Shown: positions 32,204 through 43,268 of the stretch, piece after piece
Layout of the letters: each line of letters begins with the position of its first letter
How positions within the stretch are numbered: position 1 is the first letter of the stretch
DNA from: Simmondsia chinensis
Taxonomy: Eukaryota; Streptophyta; Magnoliopsida; Caryophyllales; Simmondsiaceae
Assembly: GCA_018398585.1 (NCBI GenBank)
Contig: JAGTTD010000002.1
Coordinates: 35,332,186-35,396,185 of the forward strand
Direction: 5' to 3'
Length of the DNA: 64,000 nucleotides
Notes under the pieces: model-generated
What the model was told of the DNA's origin: nothing
The model's input: the letters and a program-made list of their open reading frames with translations, nothing else
Database searches by the model: none
Translations under genes and position numbers: made by a program

Positions 32204-33985
32204 CTAACAAAAATCAATCGAAAGACTCACCAAATTCGAGCAATGCTCGAATTTGCTCCCTGGTAGTACCTTAGTGAACATGCCAGCTGGATTGTCCTCA
32301 GTCCCTATCTTTTTCAATTCCACCTTCCGCTTATCAATCAGATCTCTAATGAAATGATGCTTCACATCCATATGCTTCGTTCTGTCATGATGCGACATTT
32401 GATCCTTCACTAGGTGAATGGCGGACTGACTATCACAGTAGACTCTAATAGTGCCCTGCTCAACACTGACCTCACTAATCAAATCCCTCAACCAGACGGC
32501 TTCTTTGAATGCTTCTGTGATTGCCATATACTCGGCTTCGGTAGTAGACTGTGCTGTAACAGACTATAGACGAGCTCTCCAACTGATAGCTGTGTCCCCT
32601 AAACAAAACACATACCCTGATGTGGACTTCCTTTTATCGAGGTCTCCACCATAATCAGAATCTACCTACCCAACCCAGCAACATTTACTTTTCCCATATT
32701 CCAAACAAACATCAGAAGTTCCACGAAGATACCTGAGAATCCATTTCACCGCATGCCAATGCTCTTTACCTGGATTCGCCATGTACCTACTGACTCTGCT
32801 TACTGCAAAAGCAATATCTGGACACGTACAAACCATCGCATACATAATACTGCCCACTGCACTATAATAGGGAATATGAGACATGTGCCTGACATCCTCC
32901 TCAGTCTGAGGCGAATCAAATGCTGAAAGCCTGAAGTGAGCTGCTAAGGGCGTGCTAACAGGATTAGCATCCTTCATATGAAACCTGTCTAATACCTTCT
33001 CAATATACTTCTCCTGTGACAAGTATAATTTTCCGACTTTTCGGTCTCTATGAATCTTCATGCCTAAAATCTTCTTAGCTACTCCAAGAACTTTCATCTC
33101 AAACTCACTCTTCAATATAGATTTCAAGTCATCGACATCCTTCATGTCTCCTGCTACAATCAACATATCATCCACATATAAAAGCAAATAAACAAAGGAG
33201 CCTATATCAGTCTTTCTAAAGTACACATAGCTGTCGTACTTACTCCTGATGTACCCATGACATGTCATGAACTGATCAAATCTCCCATACCACTGCCTAG
33301 GAGACTGCTTCAAACCATACAAAGACTTTTTAAGCAAACATGCATGGTATTCCTTTCCTTCTACAACAAAACTCTCGGGCTGATGCATATATATACTCTC
33401 TTCTAGCTCACCATGTAAAAATGTAGTCTTTACATCTAACTGCTCAAGCTCTAAGTCATGTATGGCTAATAAAGACAAAAGCGCGCATATTGAAGTATGT
33501 CTAACTACAGGTGAAAATATATCGTGGAAATCTACACCCTGTACCTGACTATAGCCTTTAGCTACCAAACGTGCCTTATGTCTTGCATCTTCCACTCCAG
33601 GAATGCCCTCCTTTCTTTTGAAGACCCATTTGCAACCAATCAGTCTTTTCCCTGTTTGAGGCTTCACCAATTCCCATGTCTGGTTCTTATGAAGAGACTG
33701 CATCTCTTCAATCATAGCAATGAGCCACTTCTTAGCATCTGATCTTGATACAGCCTCTGAATACGAAGCCGGCTCACAGTCATCTAAAGACTCAGCAGTT
33801 GTAAGGGCATAAGCAATCAACTCCTCATACCCATATCTCTCTGGAGGCCTGATCTGTCGCCTCTGTCTACCACCAGCTATAGTATTATTCTCCACTTGTT
33901 GACCTGTTTCTGCATTATCAACAACATCTATCAATGGAGGGTGTGTGTGGCGGATGTAGTAGAACTGACTCATCAAAGGTAACAT
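32204..33985 (-). pseudogene. Copia 1 reverse transcriptase-RNase H
   Basis: A minus-strand frame from 33985 to 32204 encodes the RT and RNase H domains. Visible blocks are WLIAMIEEMQSLHKNQTWEL, KWVFKRKEG, VKTTFLHGELEESIYM, SLYGLKQSPRQWY, the active site YVDD, KWILRYLRGT, then CDSQSAIHLVKD and TKHMDVKHHFIRD. TAG stops at 32666-32668 and 32564-32566 separate RT from RNase H. The second replaces the Gln expected in LQSVTAQSTTEAEY. The reading frame is one step off that of the upstream gag-integrase block. Confidence 0.93.
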
Positions 33986-36077
33986 CTCTACTAGTCAGAA
34001 ACTTCTGAGCACTGCGATCGCACAACCTATATCCCTTCACACCTGACGAATAACCAAGAAAGATGCATTTCTTGGCCCTAGGCTCCAGCTTTCCATTATT
34101 AATATAAGCATATGTAGGACAACCAAATACTTTTAACTGAGAATAATTAGAAGTAGAACTAGACCATATCTCTTCAGGTTTCTTCATCTGCAAGGAAGAA
34201 TGTAGTGTCTTGTTCACAAGGTAGCAAGCCATGCTAACTGCTTCTGCCCACCATTCTCTTTTCAAGCCTGCATTTGAAAGCATAAATCGAGCCTTCTCAA
34301 GTAACGTCATGTTTAATATTTCAGGCACTCCATTTTGCTGAGGTTAGCCTGTACATGTCTTGTGTCTGACTATACCCTGATCTTCACAAAACCGAGTGAA
34401 GTCACCTTCAACAAACTCAAGACTATTATCAGTCCTCAACCTCTTTATCGACTTCCCTGTCTATTTTTCAAGCAGAATCTTCCATTTCTTGAAGATATCA
34501 TACACCACGTTTTTCTGCTTCAGAAAACTCCAAACTTTACATGAATAATCATCTATAAACATTAGAAGATACCGGGACCCACCTTTAGAAGCCACTCTGG
34601 AAGGTTCCCACAGATCAGAATGTATATAATCTAACATTTCCTTTGTCTAATGCACTGCTGGCTTGAAGCTGACTCTTTTTTGCTTCCCATACACACAGTG
34701 CTCCCAGAAATCCATCAGTCCAGTTGACTGACCACAAAGCAGTCCCCTTTTACTTAACACAGACAACGCCTAATCACCAATGTGACCCAGTCTCATGTGC
34801 CACAGTCTCGTGATCTCTGCATCTGTCATAGTATATGTGGAAACAGCAATTGAACATGTCACAGTAGCACCTGCCAGCTCATACATAGTACCTACCCTTT
34901 TCCCTTTCATCACAACTAAGGCACCCTTACTGACCCGCATGACTCCACCTTTAGTAGTGTACTTATACCCATTAGACTCAAGGGTATCTAGAGAAATCAA
35001 AATTTTCTTCAACTCTGGGACGTGACGTACATCACACAAAGTTGTAATAGTCCCATCAAACATCCTCACATGAATTGTCCCAATCCCCACTACCTTACAA
35101 GCAGCGTTGTTACCCATCAAGACAACTCCACCCTGTCTAGACTTATATGTGGAAAACCAGTCTCTATTTGGACTAACATGATATGAACAACCCGAATCCA
35201 TGACCCACTTATCCTTGGACCTGGACTGAGAATCAGCAACTAAAAGAAACTTCCCATCACTATCATCCTCTACAACACTAGCCTCAGCGGACTTATCTTT
35301 ACCCTGGTCACTCATATTATCTTCTTTCAATTTATTTTTATATTTATAATAGTTCTTCTTTATGTGCCCTTTCTTGTGACAGTAATGGCACGACAGGTTC
35401 TTATGTCTAGATTTAGACCTAGACTTCTTCCCACCATCGGATCCTCTATGTTCTGTTCTACCTCTCACATGCAAACCACTACCTGAGTCATTCACCGAGT
35501 CAGATAACTCCCTATCTATCCGTACTTTACTCACAAGGTTTCTTTTCACCTCATCAACAGTAATGGTCAGCCTACCCACGTATATTATGCTTTTTACAAA
35601 GCCCTTATACGAATTAGAGAGAGAACACAGTAACAACAAAGCTTGGTCCTCATCCTGAGGGACATCATCCAATTCCTTTAATTCTTGTATGATAGAAGTA
35701 AACTCGCTAAGATGGTTTTTAAGAGATGTACCTTCTATCATACGGAAAGTGAATAACCGACGCTTCACTGCGAGTTTGTTGGAAAACGACCTGTGGCAAA
35801 ACATGTCTAGCAATTTCTCGCATAACTCCTTAGCGGTTTTCATCCCCAAGACCTCTGTCAAAACATCATCTACTAAACACATCTGTATTGCCATAAGAGC
35901 CTTATAATCCAACTATTCCCACTATGCCTCGGTCATATTCTCGGGTTTCTTCTCTTTCCCCTCCGGTGCTTTCTTCAAGCTATTCTGAGTCAAGAGTCCT
36001 TTCACACGGACCTGCCATAAGCTAAAGCTTCCTTGACCTCCGAACTTCTTTACCTCGGTCTTAATACCTGATGCCAT
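33918..36077 (-). pseudogene. Copia 1 gag-protease-integrase
   Basis: One frame runs from ATG at 36077 (MASGIKTEVKKFGG) to 33918, broken by stops at 35922, 35913, 34770, 34647, 34461 and 34344. Gag contains LFTFRMIEGTSLKNHLSEFT and a CCHC knuckle (CHYCHKKGHIKK) whose last Cys is Tyr. The protease motif is MDSGCSYHVSP. LWHMRLGHIGD is the GAG-preintegrase block. Integrase core blocks are DYIHSDLW, then RLRTDN, then QQNGVPE. The knuckle change alone would impair RNA packaging. Confidence 0.92.
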
Positions 36078-36113
36078 TGTACCAATTCGAATAACCAGGC
36101 TCTGATACCTATT

Positions 36114-36571
36114 TGTGCGGAAAAACTCAACTCCCAGTATGCAATCCGAATCAAACACCACAACAATACAAGAAGTAAATGGACTAAAAGAGAAAAGAAA
36201 GAAATGACACAAGGATTTACTTGGAAACCCCCCTATAATCGAGAGGGGAGAAAATCATGGGCAAAGATTGGAGCTTTTATTATTGAATCGAAAAGAAGAA
36301 TTACAATCACTCATTTTCTCTCTCTCTCTCACTCTTTTGGTGCCGTGCCGCAGGGAACACTCAAAGAATTAAATTGGATTACACCGGACGTAACCCTATG
36401 TCACTACATATATTCGGGTGAAAATGCGGCTCCCAATCGATCGGCGCTGCTACGGCTTCAGACCCTTAATTCTGCTTTTCTGCCCAATCGATCGGTACTT
36501 CCCCCAATCGATCGGCACCCTCACGGCCTCCTCACTTATTTTCCAAGGAATTTTGAGACATTTTCCTAACA
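36114..36571 (-). repeat. 5' LTR of copia element 1
   Basis: 458 bp, TG...CA ends, with three copies of the word CCCAATCGATCGG or close variants and a CT-rich block (plus strand TTTTCTCTCTCTCTCTC). Confidence 0.93.
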
Positions 36572-36576
36572 TAACC

Positions 36577-36954
36577 TAAAGAAAGCAGCACATGCTTTAA
36601 AATAGACTTCTTTTTAAGAGGCAAAAAAGGCATGGGAAATTTTCCTATGGAAAGATCTTTCCAAAGCATCTGCGAAAACAATAGAGAACAAATTTATTAG
36701 AAGGAAGAAAAACCATTGCACCAAAGAGGATAACGATTGGTCTGACTTTACTTCCCTATTGCAAATCATGTTTACATCTCTATGGCAATGCTAAAAGTTG
36801 ATTTGACATGGTAGAATATTAAGCATTATGTCTTTTATAATATTTTGAATCTGTCAAAGTGCTCTTATTTGACCTATAAGTGCTTTGAACACAATTTCAC
36901 CACTAATCTCCATTTAGATTTTCTCAAAGCCTATTTCGACTACTTGACGGATTT
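36577..36954. other. Short spacer between copia elements
   Basis: About 380 bp without a recognisable gene. It is the host DNA between the target duplications TAACC and CATCT. Confidence 0.6.
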
Positions 36955-36959
36955 CATCT

Positions 36960-37141
36960 TATTACGATTTGATGATTGAAGCTTTCATCACAAGATTGAT
37001 GATGAAGGGGCGAAAACCGCCATGGATGACCAAGGAGAGAGACAACGTAGTTGGGGGCCAAAGCACTGCTTGCCCTTCTGCAACTAGCATATATATGTCA
37101 AGGGAAAATAAAATAATACAAATCCTTGATTATCACTAATA
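36960..37141 (-). repeat. 3' LTR of copia element 2
   Basis: 182 bp; matches the 5' LTR but lacks about 43 bp (the CTTTAATTGAATAATATG block). Confidence 0.9.
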
Positions 37142-37259
37142 CGCCCCCTCAAGTTGGAGTGTACAAATTCTATAAACCCAACTTGGGAAGAATGATAGAC
37201 AATTGAGTGTTGGGAAGGGGTTTGTTGAGAAGATCAGCGAGTTGATGCCGCAAGCCTAT

Positions 37260-40200
37260 ATGAAGAACTTTCAAGACACCCTCATATGAACTTTATCACG
37301 AACTAAGTGACAATCAAGCTCAACGTGTTTGGTGTGTTTGTGTAGAATGGGATCTTGAGCAATGTGAGTGGCAGCCTTGTTATTGCAAAACAAAAGAACA
37401 TACATAGGATGATCAACCCGAAGATCACGAAGAAGGTGTCGTAGCCATAGAATCTCACAAGTAGCTGAGGCCATACTGCGGTACTCAGCCTCGGCGGAAG
37501 AACGAGATATAGTTTGTTACTTCTTGGACTTCCAGGCAAAAAGAGAGTCACCTAGAAGCACAGCATATCCGATGACAGAGAGACGAGTATCAGGGCAATT
37601 GGCCCAGTCGACATAGGCAAAAGCCCAAAGACAAGGCTGAGTACAGGAAGCATAAAAGAGACCCTGATTGGGAGTCTTCTTCAAGTAACGAAAAACACAG
37701 AAAGTGGTAGTCATGTGGGTAGTGCGAGGAGCACTCATAAACTGACAAAGCTTCTGAATCGAAAATGAAATTTCTGGGTGAGTGATGTGAGGTACAAGAG
37801 ACAACCAATCAACCTATGATATGAACCCGGATCAGGACGTAACTCACCATCATCTTATGACAATGTGGTTCCCTAGGACTACAGGCTGGCCAACAAGCCA
37901 ACATGCCAGCGGATTCCAATAGTTGTAGGGTGTAATGTCATTGTGAAACATAGATGCCTACATCGGTACGAGCGATTTCCAACCCAAGAAAAAATTTAAG
38001 TGATCCAAGGTCCTCGAGACGAAAATGTTGATGTAAGATGGACTTAAGTTGGAGGGCGGCTGGGAGGGAATTGCTTGCCACTATAATGTCATCAACATAC
38101 ATAAGTAAAGTAATGAAAATAGAACTAACATGTCAAGTGAACAAACTATAGTCGGACTTTGATTGCGCAAAATCGAGAGAAATGAGAACCGAGGAGAACT
38201 TTGAAAACCATTGACGACTGGCCTGTTTGAGCCTATAAATACTCTTGTGAAGGTGATAAATGGAATTGGGTGACGCCCTCTGAGAACGATAACCAGGCAA
38301 AAGAGACATGTAAACCTCCTCATTAAGTTCACCATACAAGAAAGCATTATCAACGTCAAGCTATAAGCGATGCCAATGATTAAGTGAAGCAAGAGCAAGT
38401 AAGACCTTTACATTTGTAAGCTTAGCTACCGGAGAGAAAGTATCGAAGTAGTCAACACCTTCCTGTTGAGTGAAGTCCTTGGCAACAAGTCGGGCTTTGT
38501 AACGAACTACATCACCATTAGCGTTGAGTTTAACCCGATAAACCCATTTACATCCAATAGCCCGCTTACCCATGGGTAAAGGAACGATACTCCAAGTGTT
38601 ATTTTATTGTAAAGCATGAATTTTGGCAGCCATAGCATCACTCCAGTGCTCAAACCTAATGGCCTCATGATAATAGGCTAGCTCCAGATGGGAGGATAGG
38701 GACATGATGAAAGCTTTATGATTTGGAGTTAGTTTGTTATAAAACAAGACAGTGGAAAGGGCATAAGGAATACAAGATGGTAGAGGGGAAGAAGAGGAAG
38801 AAAGATGACAATGATAGTCTCGAAGATAAGTGGGTGGTTTATGAGCTCGAGTAGAGCCACGAAGGGGGTTGGAAGAATAGGGGAGGTAGCAAGTTCGGTG
38901 GCAGATGGGGGGGAAGAGTGGGTATGGAAGTGGCTCTTTGCAAAGGCAAAGCGAGGTTCTGTATGTGGAGTTGATGAATTTGTAAAGGGAAGCGGAGATT
39001 ATGTTAGGACACCAAAAGCGGATGTCACTATAATGGGAGATTCTGTAGGTGGAGAGTTTGTGTTTGGAGTTGGAGCTACATGAGATGGCTCTGTAATTGA
39101 ATGGTACGAGTCATGTGTTTCAAGATCAAAGATGGCATGAGATAACACTATATGAGCAAACGGATCATTAAATTGATCATAGGCGACGAAGGAAAGATGT
39201 TTTCATGGAAAGTGACATCACGAGACACAAAAAGAGTTTGAGCAGTAAGGTCATATAAATGATATCCCTTAGTTCCCAGAGGATATCCTACAAAAAATAG
39301 CACGAGGGGCAAATTTATGGTGATGAGAGGAAAGTGTGGAAGCAAAATACACACACCCAAATGCACGCATATGGGAAAAATCAATTTCTTTGTTGAAAAG
39401 GAGATGAAAAGGGGTGGAATTTTGTAAAAAAAGGGGAAGGAAGATGATTAATAATGTGAGCGGCAATGAGAACACAATAGCCCCAAAATGGTAAGGGTAA
39501 GTTTGCTTGGAAATGAAAGGCACAAGCTACATTTAGTAGGTGTTGATGTTTGCGTTCCACAACGGAGTTTTGTTGGAGTCGGTCAATGCAACTAAGGTGG
39601 TGAAGAATACCATGAGCGTTATAGATGCTTTTAAGCCCAAACTCAGGTGCATTGTTAGTACGTATGATTTTGATCTTTGTATTAAACTGTGTATGTGCAT
39701 AAGAATGGAAGTGGGGAAGTATATGAGCTACTTCACTTTTGTACTTTAAAAGAAAAATCCAAGTATGTCGTGAATAGTCATTAACAATGGTAAAAAAGAA
39801 CGATGTCCCTGATGTGTCTCAACATGAAAGGGACCCCATATATCACAATGTATGAACTCAAAAGCATGTGACACAATGTTCTTATGAGAAACAAAAGGTA
39901 GTCATTATGAGCTCAAAAGTTTGTGGCACAATGTTATTATGAGAAACAAAAGGTAGTCGTTTTTGTTTAGCAATAGAGAAAATAGTACAATGCAAGGAAT
40001 CACAATCAACATGTATACCTTGGTTACGGCCACATAAGGCATCTAAAACTCGATTCAAGGGATGTCCAAGGCGAAAATGCCACACTTTATTTTGAGGGAA
40101 ACAACACAAAATATTTGTATTACTTTGAGGAACAGTAGCACAAGTAGAGAATGTGCAACTCACGGAGTCTTCACGGTAGGAACCGAAGATGTAATAGAGG

Positions 40201-40640
40201 TCATTGACCTTAGGAGCCTTGCCAATCGTGCTCAAGTAGATATTGTCTCAAATGAGGCAACACTGAGGGGGGAAAAGCAAGGTTTTGATTAGTGAGGAGT
40301 TGACTCACTGAAATCAAATAGAACTTAAAGGAGGGGACATAAAGAACACAATGTAATATGAGAGTTGAGGTGACTCTAATAGTGCCTTCATATTCAACCG
40401 ACGCCCGAAGGCCATTTGGAAGAGTAACAAAAGAGTTACAGCATGGTTTGAATTTGATAAAAAGACTAGAATTCCCACTCATGTGATTAGTAGCTCCAGA
40501 ATCAATTATCCAAGTATCATGTTTAGGAATTTTAGAATTAAACACACCAAGTATTATGAGGGAAGAGGAGAAAGAAGAGATATTCGGTATACCAGCTGAA
40601 CCAGAGTCGAAGGCAGGGTTGACGGAAGAAGATGACATTG
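37260..40640 (-). pseudogene. Copia 2 protease-integrase-RT-RNase H
   Basis: Recognisable minus-strand blocks, in order: WIIDSGATNHMSGNSSLF (protease, about 40535), VWHFRLGHPLNRVLDAL (about 40080), AFGCVYFASTLS (about 39370), [18 protein letters not shown] (about 38560), [17 protein letters not shown] (about 38345), LLMYVDDIIVA (about 38100), FSIQKLCQFMSAPRTTH (about 37770) and SSAEAEYRSMASATCEILWL (about 37475). At least ten stops or frame changes separate them. The YVDD site is still intact as sequence. Confidence 0.88.
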
Positions 40641-41098
40641 TTGGGGGGTACTAATACTTTGTCCGGCTAATTGAGCACTAAGTAGAGACATCAATTGATG
40701 ACATTGACCCATAGCATTAGCTAATTGGGCCCCTGCAAGCTGTTGCGGAGGGTGTTGCTATTGTAGAGGAGCACCAAGAAGTAGATTTTGAAGATCAAAC
40801 CCACATGAAGGAGAGTTAGATGTTGTAGGTGTAGGAGAAAATGCGTTAGCAGAACTAGGACCTCACCCATTACCATTCGACCCTTGGTTTTTACCCTTGT
40901 AGCCCAGCGGATATCCATGTAACTTGTAACATTTGCCAATTGTATGCCCCTGAATGCCACAGTCAGTGCAAAGAGGTTGATCATGTTTGGTGCCTTTAGG
41001 TGCTAACTTTACATATCCTTTAGCAACCATAGCCATTTCTCCACTTAATTTTCCTGCTGGACTAGAATTTCGAACAAGAGAGGCTTGTTTTTTTCTTG

Positions 41099-41812
41099 TT
41101 AAGCAACCTTAGAGAACACACCATTCAAGTTCGAAAGAGGATCCATAAGGAGAATCTGATCACGAATAGCTAAAAAAGACTCATTGAGTCCCTTGAGGAA
41201 GCAAACTATTGGGTTCTTTTGTTCAGCCTCAAGAGCACGGCGTCCAACATTACAAACATAACGCCCACATTCACATACAATGAGCGGCTTGTAACCAGAT
41301 AGTTCACTCCATAAATCGTTCAATTTCGAATAGTATGCAATGACATTGAGTTTAATTTGTCTCAATTCAGAGATCATACGCTCCAATTCAAAAATGTGAG
41401 GCATGTTAGTTTGGCCATACCTTTCCCGAATTGCATCCCAAGCTTCCTTAGAATTATGGAAATACATGATGCTGTTGCCAATTTCCTTAGAACACACACT
41501 AACAATCCATGAATGAACCATGTTGTCGCATCTCTTCCTCCATTGCCAGAGAGCTAACAGCTCTGGCGGCTGAAGAAGCTCGCTAGTAATGAATACCAGT
41601 TTGTCCTTAACACTAAGAGTCATGGTCATCGATCTCGCCCAACTAATGTAGTTCTCGGTCCCAATCAAGACTTGACTAACTAACACATTACAAGGATTAT
41701 TACTAGAACTGAAATAATTGGAGGAATTGAAATCTATAACCAAAGAAGACTGATTCCGGCATGAAGCAAGAGGAATGCTGGAGATACGTGCGTCAACAAG
41801 CTCCTCCGCCAT
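41099..41812 (-). pseudogene. Copia 2 gag N-terminal part
   Basis: A 237-codon ORF starts MAEELVDARISSIPLASCRN and contains NYISWARSMTMTLSVKDKL, then DNMVHSWIVSVCSKEIGNSI and AWDAIRERYGQTN. These are the conserved blocks of copia gag (UBN2-type). A CCHC knuckle (GIQGHTIGKCYKLHGYP region) follows in another frame at about 40950. The ORF is open but separated from pol by stops. Confidence 0.88.
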
Positions 41813-42062
41813 ATCCTGACCTTGATCGACACTAGATTAACGGTTAGCATCCATAGCTGACCTTAAGTTGGACAGAAATGGATAATCAAATGATCTGAAG
41901 GAGCAGGAAGTGATAAATCCAGGGAACGAACGCAATCAATTGGAGTTGGACAGAGAAAACCCGAGTGATCAATCTTTAACAGCAAGACTGAAAACAAAGG
42001 GCAAAAAGGGAGAAATTGAGCATAGATGTTTATTCTGGGAAGTGATTTATGCTCTGATACCA

Positions 42063-42286
42063 TATTACGATTTAATGATTGAAGCTTTCATCACAAGATT
42101 GATAATGAAGAGGTGAAAACCGCCATGAATGAAGAAGGAGAGAGATAGTGTAGTTGGGGGGCTAAAGTACTGCTTATCCTTCTGCAGATATTTTCCTTTA
42201 ATTGAATAATATGTACAAAAAAATACAACTAGCATATATATGTCAAGAGAAAATAAAATAATATATATACTTGATTATCACTAATA
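42063..42286 (-). repeat. 5' LTR of copia element 2
   Basis: 224 bp, TATTA...TAATA ends, immediately followed on the minus strand by the tRNA-Met primer site. Confidence 0.92.
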
Positions 42287-42294
42287 CATCTCTT

Positions 42295-42540
42295 GCCGCC
42301 CCAACTTATCAGCAACACTTAACACCCTTCCCATTTTCCTAGCTAAACCCAGCTTATTCACTACTTCCTTCAAAAAAATACCTCCATCCATCATGTCATA
42401 CGCCTTTTTCCATATCCAACTTAATAGTTGTCCATCCTGCGTTCCCCTTCTTCCTTTCAAAAGCATCAAAAATTATATACGTTCTAAAATATTATCTTGA
42501 ATTGCCCTTCTAGTAATCCACTTAAAATGGGCATGATATT
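42295..42540 (-). pseudogene. LINE reverse transcriptase fragment
   Basis: On the minus strand broken frames read RAIQDNILE, then KAYDMMDGGIFLKEVV. These follow the LINE RT blocks GRxIQDNILxAHE and LDxEKAYDxxxWxFL. The copia 2 insertion at 42287 lies at its downstream edge. No continuation was found beyond copia 2 at 36955. Confidence 0.65.
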
Positions 42541-43114
42541 AAGTGCCACCCACTAGTACCCACTTACTACTAAAAGTCTAAAACAAAAATTATCGGGACC
42601 TACCCTAACCTAACCTCACTCTTTTTTTTTTTTTTGGGTCACTAACCTAACCTGACTCTTTTCTAATATTTAGTTGAAAAAGAGGCTTTTATTGATTTAT
42701 CTATTTTTGAAAAGTAATTTTTATAATATGAGGCATGTCAGATGTGTTTATCTATATTCTAATATGACTTACTATTTAATCCGACTTTGGATTTTGCAGT
42801 ACATATGGGACTACTTCGAAGAATCAAGATTTTGATTTTTTTTTTTTTTTCCGATAAGTAGGATACAAGTCTAAAAAAAGCACAAATGTATATGGCAGGG
42901 CCAGAATGCAAGAAATATTGAGACAATTGAACCAACACCCGAACCCTAATTAAAGATTAAACCCAAAACCCAAACAAACCAAAACCAATGAATATCAGCA
43001 ACATATTATTATATTACATGATGTGATCTCATGCTTTATATGATCATATCAACTTTTATCAAAAGTGAAAATTTTTTTTTCAAGTTTAAATTGTCCTATG
43101 TAAATTTCTATAGT
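42541..43114. other. AT-rich intergenic stretch, no gene
   Basis: No recognisable ORF or element. T runs occur at 42621-42634 and 42838-42850. Confidence 0.5.
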
Positions 43115-43268
43115 AATTACACAGAAAATAAAATCAAGGCAAAACAATAGAACACCAATGAAATGAATCAAAAACTATTATTTTGAATGATTATCCAAAA
43201 GTAAGAACTATACTTTAAATAGAAAACTAGTAAGCTAAAAGATCTAACCTACGCTTAGAAAAATAAAA

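Larger units (their letters stand above)
31715..36571 (-). mobile_element. Ty1/copia element 1 (Tork/Tnt1-like)
   Basis: The element is bounded by the target duplication TAACC (31710-31714 and 36572-36576). On the minus strand the 5' LTR (36571-36114) starts TGTTAGGAAAATG and ends CCGCACA; the primer site GGTATCAGAGC (about 36109) fits initiator tRNA-Met. Order is gag, protease, integrase, reverse transcriptase, RNase H, then the 3' LTR (32126-31715). The 3' LTR is about 46 bp shorter, having lost DNA between two CGATCGG motifs. RT reads LLYVDDMLIVAGD and LSQEKYIEKVLDRFHMKDA, closest to Tnt1. Coding is broken by stops and one frameshift. Confidence 0.93.
36960..42286 (-). mobile_element. Ty1/copia element 2 (Ale/Retrofit-like)
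   Basis: Target duplication CATCT flanks it (36955-36959 and 42287-42291). LTRs begin TATTAGTG and end CGTAATA on the minus strand; the 5' LTR is 42286-42063 and the 3' LTR 37141-36960. A perfect primer site TGGTATCAGAGC lies at 42062-42051, and the tract GAGGGGGCG (37150-37142) precedes the 3' LTR. The order gag, protease, integrase, RT, RNase H is conserved but the coding region has many stops and frameshifts, so it is older than element 1. Confidence 0.93.
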
